A DNA stretch of 58,000 bases from Thermoplasmatales archaeon SM1-50 (GTDB lineage: Archaea > Thermoplasmatota > E2 > DHVEG-1). Under the pieces are notes generated by a model that ran no database searches, was not told the origin of the DNA, and saw nothing but the letters and a program-made list of their open reading frames with translations. This document shows, in pieces, positions 51,388 through 58,000 of this stretch. Positions within the stretch are counted from its first letter, which is position 1. Each line of letters begins with the position of its first letter. The position numbers and the translations under genes are program-made. Where the stretch lies: NCBI GenBank assembly GCA_001595945.1, contig LSSI01000052.1, positions 1-58,000 on the forward strand. The letters are read 5' to 3'.

Positions 51388-53028
51388 ATGAAAAAGAAAT
51401 TGATAGGTATGTCGATTTGTATAATATTATTGGTAGCCACTATTCCTGTAGTGTCATCGCTAACTACATATAAATCATCTCAAAACAACCAGAGCCGTAC
51501 AGATTGGATTGAAAAACAAAAACTTCTCGCCTCTGACGGTTCAGCACTGGATTATTTCGGAACTTCTGTCTCATTGGATGGCGACACCGCTCTCATCGGC
51601 GCCTTTAATGCCGATGTTAACGGAATAGCTTGTGGTTCAGCATACGTATTTAACTATGCGGATAACACCTGGACAGAGCAAACAAAGCTTATCGCCTCAG
51701 ATGGAGAGCTTTTTGATTGCTTTGGCTGCTCTGTGTCTCTTGATGGAGACACCGCTCTAATCGGCGCATCTGATGACGATGACCATGGAAGTTGTTCAGG
51801 GTCTGCATACGTCTTCCTCCGAAGTGGAACCACATGGACCCAGCAAGCCAAACTCCTTGCTTTTGATGGAGAAGCTCATGATGATTTCGGATGTGCTGTT
51901 TCTGTGTATGGCAACACCGCACTAATTGGAGCAAGTCATGATGGTGACAATGGAGAAGCAGCGGGCGCTGCTTATGTATTCACACGCACGAGCAACACCT
52001 GGGCATTTCAAGCAAAACTCCTTGCTTCAGATGGGATCGCCTGGGATCGATTCGGATCCTCTGTTTCTCTTTATGGTGATATTGCAATCATTGGAGCACC
52101 GATGGATGATGATGGGAAGGGATCCGTCTATGTCTTCACCCGCTCAGGGTCTACGTGGACACAGCAACAGAAGCTTCAAGCATCTGATGGAAACATGGGA
52201 CATTTTTTTGGCTATGCTGTCTCTCTCTACATGGAGACCGTTCTCATTGGAGCATACGGGGAGGACTCTCATGGACAACTTTCTGGATCAGCATATGTAT
52301 TTATTCGTATCGGTACCACCTGGGCACAACAAGCAAAACTCCTAGCATTAGATAACCAAGAAGAGGATGGTTTTGGCTGGTCTGTATCCCTTGAGGGGAC
52401 CACCGCTGTGATTGGAGCACCATGGGACGACGACAATGGAGACAATTCCGGCTCAACCTATGTATTCACCTACTCTGGAAACCTATGGACACAAGTAAGC
52501 AAGATTCTTCCCTCAGATGGAGGAGAATGGCAATACTTTGGCAATTCAGTTTCTCACCAGATGAACACCACTTTTATCGCAGCAGACCATGATGATGATA
52601 AGGGAGATAATTCTGGTTCTGTCTATGTCTTAGAAAGAGAAGAAGATAATACTCCCCCTAGTGCCCCATACATTACTGGCCCTACAAGTATTAAAGCAAA
52701 GACCGCATACCTATGGAATTTCACCGCAATTGACCCGGAAAACAATGATATATTTTATCAGATTGATTGGGGTGATAATACCATAACCGACTGGATTGGC
52801 AGTTATCATTCCGGGGAAACAATGAGTCAATCGCACGTCTACTTGTATAAAGGAGAGTATCAAATTAAAGCAAAAGCAAAGGATCTGTATAACAACGAAG
52901 GTGACTGGGGAACACTCTCTATTTATGTGCCAACCGCATATAATAAACCAACAAATCTATGGTTCTGGGAACAGCTACTAGAACGATTTCCCAATGCATT
53001 CCCAATACTTCGGCACCTATTTTACTAA
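51388..53028 (+). CDS. Secreted FG-GAP beta-propeller protein with PKD domain and conserved tail
   Basis: 546 residues from ATG 51388 after GGGGAGGAACAAAAAA. Signal peptide about 1-23. About seven FG-GAP-like repeats (about 40-430), each reading LxASDG...FGxSVSLxGDTALIGAxxDD...GSAYVF, fold as an integrin-alpha-like propeller; the acidic loops may bind calcium. A PKD domain (about 440-520: DIFYQIDWGDNTI to YQIKAKAKDLYNNEGDW) follows. The last residues, FWEQLLERFPNAFP then ILRHLFY, are the tail shared with two other secreted proteins here. A surface adhesin is likely. Confidence 0.86.
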   Translation: MKKKLIGMSICIILLVATIPVVSSLTTYKSSQNNQSRTDWIEKQKLLASDGSALDYFGTSVSLDGDTALIGAFNADVNGIACGSAYVFNYADNTWTEQTKLIASDGELFDCFGCSVSLDGDTALIGASDDDDHGSCSGSAYVFLRSGTTWTQQAKLLAFDGEAHDDFGCAVSVYGNTALIGASHDGDNGEAAGAAYVFTRTSNTWAFQAKLLASDGIAWDRFGSSVSLYGDIAIIGAPMDDDGKGSVYVFTRSGSTWTQQQKLQASDGNMGHFFGYAVSLYMETVLIGAYGEDSHGQLSGSAYVFIRIGTTWAQQAKLLALDNQEEDGFGWSVSLEGTTAVIGAPWDDDNGDNSGSTYVFTYSGNLWTQVSKILPSDGGEWQYFGNSVSHQMNTTFIAADHDDDKGDNSGSVYVLEREEDNTPPSAPYITGPTSIKAKTAYLWNFTAIDPENNDIFYQIDWGDNTITDWIGSYHSGETMSQSHVYLYKGEYQIKAKAKDLYNNEGDWGTLSIYVPTAYNKPTNLWFWEQLLERFPNAFPILRHLFY

Positions 53029-53117
53029 GGATATCTTTTTTTTATCACATGTAATTCGCAAAAAAAATTTATTGAGGTAATAACCATATCAATAAATCTG
53101 TATTTCCAAGATTTTTA

Positions 53118-53132
53118 TCTTTTCCAAACATT
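53118..53132 (+). promoter_or_regulatory. TATA region with conserved flank before the papain-like gene
   Basis: CCAAACATTTAAATG is the plus-strand form of the TATA flank seen with many boxes. A weak box relative (AACCATATCAATAAATC) lies about 35 bp further upstream. Confidence 0.45.
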
Positions 53133-53189
53133 TAAATGAATCTATTAAATATCAAAACTCACCTGGTTTTACACTAGCTGAAAGGAAAT

Positions 53190-54182
53190 ATGCGAAGCAT
53201 GTTACTTAGAGATATTTATACAATGGGAGTATTACTATTAATTATTGGAATGAATACTATACCAAACATTAGCTGTAAGAATATCCAAAATAGTCCTCAT
53301 AAAGTAGACAATACCTTGAATAAAAACATCATACATAATCAAAAACATGTTCCTGATTGTGTAAAACTTGGAGATTTGCTTTTATTTGATGTTGGATATG
53401 ATGAATCAAATCGATGGAAGAGACCTGGACCATATAATGAACATGGTGTAATTTACATAGGGAGGAATACCACATCTAATGAGGATAAGTTTGTTGAGTT
53501 TATGGGAAACGTGCGTCATCGAAATTACACACAAATTTATAACCAACAAAAAAATCTTATATTTTTACGAGTAAAAACTGCTGATTCTAACCAAATACAA
53601 GCTGCTGTGAAATGGGCAAATAGTAAAATCAATCTCCAATACCAGATTTTTTTCCAATTTCCATTTGGTCTAAAAATTGCGAACACAGATCTTCTCTTTC
53701 CTACCGCGAACAAACTATATTGCATGGAGCTCCTCTGGGCCGCATATTATCAACAAGGAATAGATATTGATCAAAACGGATGGTGTTTTCCATGGTGGGT
53801 GACAGGAAACGATATTCTTACTGATAACGACATCGAAGTCATTTATCAGGAAATCAATGATAGTACCGAGTTCATCAAACCATACAAAGGTATACATATT
53901 GCAAATAATAAAATACTATCGTTGATAAATGCGATGAATAGATCATATATCTTCGGGGATATAGACCTAGAAGTCATTAGCTATAATGATAGGATACAGA
54001 GAGTAGATTTTTACGTTAACGGCATCTATCTAGGGAATGATACAAAACCAAATATTGTACTGACACCTTATTCTTGGTCTTGGAAAGAATCAGAACCAGG
54101 TAAATATGTTATAAAAGCAGATGCATTAGACGATAGAGGAAACGAGTATTTTTCTCGTATCACAGTATGGAAATTCTGTTAG
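53190..54182 (+). CDS. Exported permuted papain-like (YiiX/YebB type) enzyme
   Basis: 330 residues. Hydrophobic N-terminus (about 12-24) as signal. The domain at about 58-215 starts KLGDLLLFDVGYD, has the catalytic His in YNEHGVIYIG (His85) and, later, the Cys in KLYCMELLWAAYYQ (Cys178). This His-before-Cys order marks circularly permuted NlpC/P60 enzymes of the YiiX family, which cut peptide, amide or lipid-linked bonds. The C-terminal 90 residues (IDLEVISYNDRIQRVDFYVN, KYVIKADALDDRGN) form an Ig-like domain like that of the M28 peptidase. AAAGGAAAT precedes ATG. Substrate unknown. Confidence 0.78.
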   Translation: MRSMLLRDIYTMGVLLLIIGMNTIPNISCKNIQNSPHKVDNTLNKNIIHNQKHVPDCVKLGDLLLFDVGYDESNRWKRPGPYNEHGVIYIGRNTTSNEDKFVEFMGNVRHRNYTQIYNQQKNLIFLRVKTADSNQIQAAVKWANSKINLQYQIFFQFPFGLKIANTDLLFPTANKLYCMELLWAAYYQQGIDIDQNGWCFPWWVTGNDILTDNDIEVIYQEINDSTEFIKPYKGIHIANNKILSLINAMNRSYIFGDIDLEVISYNDRIQRVDFYVNGIYLGNDTKPNIVLTPYSWSWKESEPGKYVIKADALDDRGNEYFSRITVWKFC

Positions 54183-54275
54183 GCATCATGATGTTTTTTA
54201 ACAAGTAACAGAGTGACTTTTCTACTCCCTTTCTTTTTTTATTTTTTGGGATATTGAAATGAGCTAAATATGTGC

Positions 54276-54296
54276 GAAGAGCGATGATTTGAACCG
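54276..54296. repeat. Short GATTTGAACC string at a convergent end
   Basis: GAAGAGCGATGATTTGAACC, between the stops of converging genes. A relative, GGAAGGGATTTGAACC, occurs at 55183-55198. Both resemble the divergent boxes near 990 and 1790 read on the other strand. Confidence 0.35.
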
Positions 54297-54322
54297 TAGT
54301 TTATTAATAAAAAAAAATAATT

Positions 54323-54931
54323 TTATTTATTATAGAGTGTAACTTCTGGTGTCTGATGTATCGTTATTCCTAACATCTCAAACTCATCAATTATTTTTAC
54401 AAATAATTTAAATAAATTTTTTAGTGTCTCTTTATCTTTTATTACGCCAGTTTTTACAAAATATAGTTCACTTGTATCGTCTTTGAATTTTGGACCAAAT
54501 CTCCCTTCATTATCTTTTATTTCTAATAAAATTCTTGATTGTTTCTCAATGAGATTTCTTAGTTTATGGTTTTGAAATACCTTTCTTAATAATATTTCAT
54601 CATTACCTTTTATTATGTAGTCGTTATCAAAGTAATCATAACCAATTTCAATATCTTGCATTCCTAATGCTTTTCCAATATTTGAAAAAACACCTTTTTT
54701 ATAAATTTTAAAAAAGAATTTTTTTGGATTCATAAATGGTAATCTCATTCTTGTATAGGTTATACTACTTTTACCTGTTGAAACTGTATAGGTATCTAGA
54801 TATATAGTCCAAATATTGTGCTTATACTCTATTCTAGGACCTATGAAATAACCGCCCTCAATATAACTAGCATTCATTTCTTCAGAGAGTTGTCTCCAAA
54901 CTTCTTTTCTGGATAACCCAAATAGTCTCAT
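54323..54931 (-). CDS. Cytoplasmic protein, DUF3137-like (tentative)
   Basis: 202 residues from the ATG at 54931 (AAGGACAAAAT before it); a longer in-frame version adds eight residues. No signal peptide or membrane helix. Visible blocks: VWRQLSEEMNASYIEGGYF, IWTIYLDTYTVSTGKSSITY, GMQDIEIGYDYFDNDYIIKG and LRNLIEKQSRILLEIKDNEG. The order 'W..ls.e..a.y..G..f - W.i.lDTY - iGd..FD..fiik.n' recalls DUF3137-like proteins, judged by eye. It is one of few non-exported genes in this part of the window. Confidence 0.6.
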   Translation of the reverse strand: MRLFGLSRKEVWRQLSEEMNASYIEGGYFIGPRIEYKHNIWTIYLDTYTVSTGKSSITYTRMRLPFMNPKKFFFKIYKKGVFSNIGKALGMQDIEIGYDYFDNDYIIKGNDEILLRKVFQNHKLRNLIEKQSRILLEIKDNEGRFGPKFKDDTSELYFVKTGVIKDKETLKNLFKLFVKIIDEFEMLGITIHQTPEVTLYNK

Positions 54932-54955
54932 ATTTTGTCCTTCTATGGATATCAC

Positions 54956-55281
54956 TCTTAGAGTAAATCAATCTTTAATGAGTCGATACACCTTACTTCA
55001 AACAACAGAATTAGTAAGTAATAAATGTTATTAATAAATGTTATTTTTGTTAAGTATTTATAATGTAACATTATACTAGAAAACACATCCAAAAAATTTT
55101 TTAGAAAAAATTTACATAATATTATGATCCCATGAGTATGAATACACGAATTTACTGATAAGAATATTAAATGGTTAAGTAAGGAAGGGATTTGAACCTA
55201 AGATTATCGATATTATTACTATTTACATTGAATTAGTAATACATATTCTTTCCATATAAATCTAAAACAGCATATAGTAAT
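54956..55281. other. Intergenic region, no gene seen
   Basis: AT-rich. The only notable string is GGAAGGGATTTGAACC at 55183-55198, similar to the one at 54276. It resembles the end of a tRNA gene on the minus strand, but the stem does not pair and no tRNA body is present. Confidence 0.4.
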
Positions 55282-55752
55282 TTATCCAAGATACATGTAT
55301 ATCAAGCATCCAATCAATATCCAAAACGTTGACAAGACAATAAAACCCATTTTTCTATTGATATTAAAGGATACACCTATCATACTAAAAGAAGCAGCAT
55401 AAAAGACAATAATGTAGGGTATATGCAGCGCTAAAATATCTCGAAACGGAATTTTTAAAATGTAATCGAATACTATTTCAAGAACAAGATAAAAGAAAAT
55501 TATAAGAAGCGAGAGTATTATCTTTTTTTCCACTTTTTTCTTTATGTATATTATCAGCGAGACGGTAAATGGTATTAATAATACAACAACAATCGTACCA
55601 AAAGTTTGTCGAAAAACTTCATTATTAAATTTTGAAGAAAGATATACACCACTTATTCCAATATTAAAAATAATTGCGCTAACCACGAAAAGAATATTAG
55701 TAAATTTATATAGATTAGTTAGAGTAGAATTAACCTCTTTTCCTTGATTCAT
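55282..55752 (-). CDS. Five-helix membrane protein of unknown function
   Basis: 156 residues from the ATG at 55752, which follows AAAGAAGGAT; a longer in-frame start has no ribosome site. Five hydrophobic segments (about 12-33, 45-65, 72-90, 100-120, 130-152), with the conserved-looking loop DYILKIPFRDILALHIPYII. No family was recognised. TATA-like ACTTTTAAATATTTAT lies near 55805. The box found at most such spacers is absent. Confidence 0.62.
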   Translation of the reverse strand: MNQGKEVNSTLTNLYKFTNILFVVSAIIFNIGISGVYLSSKFNNEVFRQTFGTIVVVLLIPFTVSLIIYIKKKVEKKIILSLLIIFFYLVLEIVFDYILKIPFRDILALHIPYIIVFYAASFSMIGVSFNINRKMGFIVLSTFWILIGCLIYMYLG

Positions 55753-55900
55753 ATCCTTCTTTTTATACGATAATATAATTCTCAAAAAAGATAAATACCT
55801 ATTAACTTTTAAATATTTATCGATAACTTATGCAGGCACTTGGTATTTGGACCAACCTGTTCACTAGGGGTATTCTGATTCTTGGATAAATAATTCTCTT

Positions 55901-57745
55901 TCAACTCATAAGTGGAATATTATATGGTTTTAAAGATGGGAAGCAATCTAAACGAAAGAGAATGCACGTTCTTGTTGCATGTTCAAATATTAAGACGGTT
56001 TTGGTGCCCCAGATGATTTTTATAAACTTTGGTTGACCCCAGTAGTTTCTTAACCACTTGTTAAAAAATGCTTTACATAAGTAGGCTTGGAAAAATGCAT
56101 CTTGTTTATTATCGATGAAATTATTTTTTATTATGCTATTGTTATATGCATCATCAAGGATTAATCCATTTTGATTGGCTCTAAAATCATTATTTAAAAT
56201 TGTGTGCTTATTGCAATATGCACCAAGTATAATGCCGTAATCATTCTGCATGAACACATTTTCAGCTATAGTGTTATTTGTTGAATCAGATATTGAAATG
56301 CCATATTCAAAATTCTGTTTTATTATGTTATGTTTGATATTTGTATTAGAGAGAAATCGAATACTCATACCTTCTGTATTTCTCGAAATTGTATTGTTGA
56401 TGATTGAACTATTTTGTCCTGTTAAAACAAAACCAACATAACCATTATGATCAATGTTGTTATTAGCGATTGTGTTGTTCACACCGCTATTAATTAGTCC
56501 GTAATCTTCATTGTTTTCAATATTATTGTTGTAAATGTTGTTGTTTGATGAATCGATACTAAGTCCATTATCCTTATTGAGGGTAATAATATTATTACAA
56601 ATATTGGTAAAGTTTGATGAGCTGCAGATAATACCTTGACGGTTATTGAAAATTGTGTTATTAATTAGATTGCAATGATTGGAATCTTTTAGGTAGATTG
56701 CACGCACCGTCTGTTGGATGTTCTGATTTTTTACAGTAATATTACTGCAGTTAATCAGAATAATTTGACCACAAGTATAGTCAATTACTACATCTGATTT
56801 TTCATCTAAATAGACGAGTGGTTTCCCTTGAACAAAGTTATTTAGAATTATGTTAGGGTATGATTCATCAATTAAAATCCCAGAGTATAAAGTGTTGTTT
56901 TCAACGATACATCGCGGTGAATCTGTAAGCGTTATATCGCAAGCATAATTGTAATAAATTGGTTGTCTTAAAAAGTTACCTTTAATTGTATTATCAGGAG
57001 CATCGGTAAGTATAATGGCCTTCCACCGGCAACCAATAACGCTATTAGCTACTAGGGTTGAATTAGTCGAAGCTGAAATATATATGCCATGATAGGTCTT
57101 ATTTACTGTATTATTGCATATTGTATTGTTGTTACAGCAAACACTCAATATCCCTATAGTATAACCATCTACTCGAGATATTATATTATGTTGAATCGAT
57201 GAATGATTTGTATAATACAGGTGGATATTATCATCGTTATTGTTTCTTAGGTCGTTGCTATGGATTATATTATCTGTAGTGTAACATACGCATATTCCAA
57301 AGTTATTATTAGAAATGATGTTACTTGATACGTTACAATTATTTCCAAAGAGTTTAATCCCTGCATTATCTTCCCTTCCACTGTGTTGAATAGAAAAATT
57401 TGTTATATTTACATTATCTGCGTTTATTTCAATAACGGTTCCATTTTGTTTCGCATCGATCCAAGTTGACGATTTCTCCTCCCCAATGAGTCGTATTGAT
57501 TTATTTACATGTACATTTTCATAATAAGGTGATGAATCATTGTAAACAAAAACAGTATCACCCTCAGATGCATTATCAATCGCATCCTGAATCTTTGAAT
57601 AATTCCCTGGACCTGAACCACCGACATACCACCGGGTACCTCTTGTTGTCTCAGATGTTTTTTCTATGTTTTTTGCAGTAGAAGGAATGATGTTTGTCCC
57701 AATAATCAAGAAAATAATTCCAATTGCTAAACCGTTCCGTTTCAT
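55901..57745 (-). CDS. Large secreted NosD-type beta-helix protein
   Basis: 614 residues from ATG 57745, which follows GGTGAGTTA; an in-frame ATG 33 nt upstream lacks a ribosome site. Signal peptide 1-24, then PGNYSKIQDAIDNASEGDTV and a long right-handed beta-helix with roughly twenty coils. In the middle stands VQGKPLVYLDEKSDVVIDYT then CGQIILINCSNITVKNQNIQ, the insert shared with the protein at 3.2-4.7 kb. The C-terminus (NYWGQPKFIK to SLKPYNIPLMS) is also shared. No catalytic residues were assigned. Probable surface polysaccharide-binding protein. Confidence 0.82.
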   Translation of the reverse strand: MKRNGLAIGIIFLIIGTNIIPSTAKNIEKTSETTRGTRWYVGGSGPGNYSKIQDAIDNASEGDTVFVYNDSSPYYENVHVNKSIRLIGEEKSSTWIDAKQNGTVIEINADNVNITNFSIQHSGREDNAGIKLFGNNCNVSSNIISNNNFGICVCYTTDNIIHSNDLRNNNDDNIHLYYTNHSSIQHNIISRVDGYTIGILSVCCNNNTICNNTVNKTYHGIYISASTNSTLVANSVIGCRWKAIILTDAPDNTIKGNFLRQPIYYNYACDITLTDSPRCIVENNTLYSGILIDESYPNIILNNFVQGKPLVYLDEKSDVVIDYTCGQIILINCSNITVKNQNIQQTVRAIYLKDSNHCNLINNTIFNNRQGIICSSSNFTNICNNIITLNKDNGLSIDSSNNNIYNNNIENNEDYGLINSGVNNTIANNNIDHNGYVGFVLTGQNSSIINNTISRNTEGMSIRFLSNTNIKHNIIKQNFEYGISISDSTNNTIAENVFMQNDYGIILGAYCNKHTILNNDFRANQNGLILDDAYNNSIIKNNFIDNKQDAFFQAYLCKAFFNKWLRNYWGQPKFIKIIWGTKTVLIFEHATRTCILFRLDCFPSLKPYNIPLMS

Positions 57746-57778
57746 TAACTCACCATATGCTATGCTAATACATGGCAC

Positions 57779-58000
57779 ATAATAGATGTTGAATATTTAA
57801 AACTTTCCCTAAAGGAAAAAAGTGCTAGAGAATAGACATCAACCTCAAATCCAAATCACCGATCTATTAAGAAATGTAATCTTGAAATATAAAATTTCTA
57901 AAATTTTAAAAGAAGTTACTAAATTATCTAAAATTCTTACGTGAAAAAAAGAAAAGAAATAAGAGTTGAGCAATTTTTTTATTTATTTTTAAAGAGGTTT
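57779..58000. other. AT-rich end of window
   Basis: No coding frame was seen. A TATA-like ATATTTAAAACTTT (57792-57805, minus-facing) likely belongs to the beta-helix gene. Confidence 0.35.

Overview
The window is most likely from an uncultured anaerobic archaeon of the Thermoplasmatota, close to Marine Benthic Group D / DHVEG-1. This is inferred from gene content only. Support: archaeal TATA boxes at T-rich leaders, leaderless starts, a Hef-type helicase, HdrA/MvhD redox proteins, an Lrp regulator, a PGF-CTERM-like tail, and a large secretome of NosD-type beta-helices, PKD and FG-GAP proteins and peptidases. No rRNA, complete tRNA, CRISPR array or insertion sequence was recognised.

Layout. 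1-8.9 kb: secreted proteins, mostly on the minus strand (a lipoprotein, two beta-helix proteins, an Ig-like protein, a C25 peptidase), plus a plus-strand M28 peptidase. 8.9-13.2 kb: an 842-aa beta-helix/PKD protein and a radical SAM enzyme. 13.3-17.8 kb: plus-strand Hef-like helicase, a decayed region with two broken genes, a HTH/coiled-coil/membrane protein preceded by two perfect palindromes, and a small acidic protein. 18-32.3 kb: a long minus-strand run of small exported, lipid-modifying, zinc-binding and membrane proteins, a 1389-aa adhesin-like protein and another beta-helix/PKD protein. 32.5-39.3 kb: a compact redox operon (DsrE-like, TusA, MvhD, HdrA-like, HdrA, two ferredoxin-flavoprotein subunits, MvhD), with a divergent Lrp regulator carrying a Cys-rich tail. 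40-58 kb: again secreted proteins, including a phosphoesterase, a CocE/NonD hydrolase, an FG-GAP/PKD protein, a permuted papain-like enzyme and a beta-helix protein, with an MFS transporter and a membrane-anchored ArsR-type regulator.

How the parts fit. The secreted hydrolases and adhesin-like proteins suggest a heterotroph that degrades extracellular protein. The Hdr/MvhD/TusA/DsrE operon would supply intracellular electron and sulfur transfer, though no HdrB or HdrC is present here. The most unusual feature is a dispersed ~30-bp box, found about 30 times between genes. It usually lies 20-45 bp upstream of a TATA box, inside a standardised spacer (T-rich terminator-like tract, box, TATA, GGGAGGAA leader). 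Almost all associated genes encode exported or membrane proteins. Several copies sit at convergent gene ends or beside vanished genes, so the array resembles a regulon and a set of duplicating, decaying gene cassettes at once. At least seven decayed or frame-shifted genes are visible.
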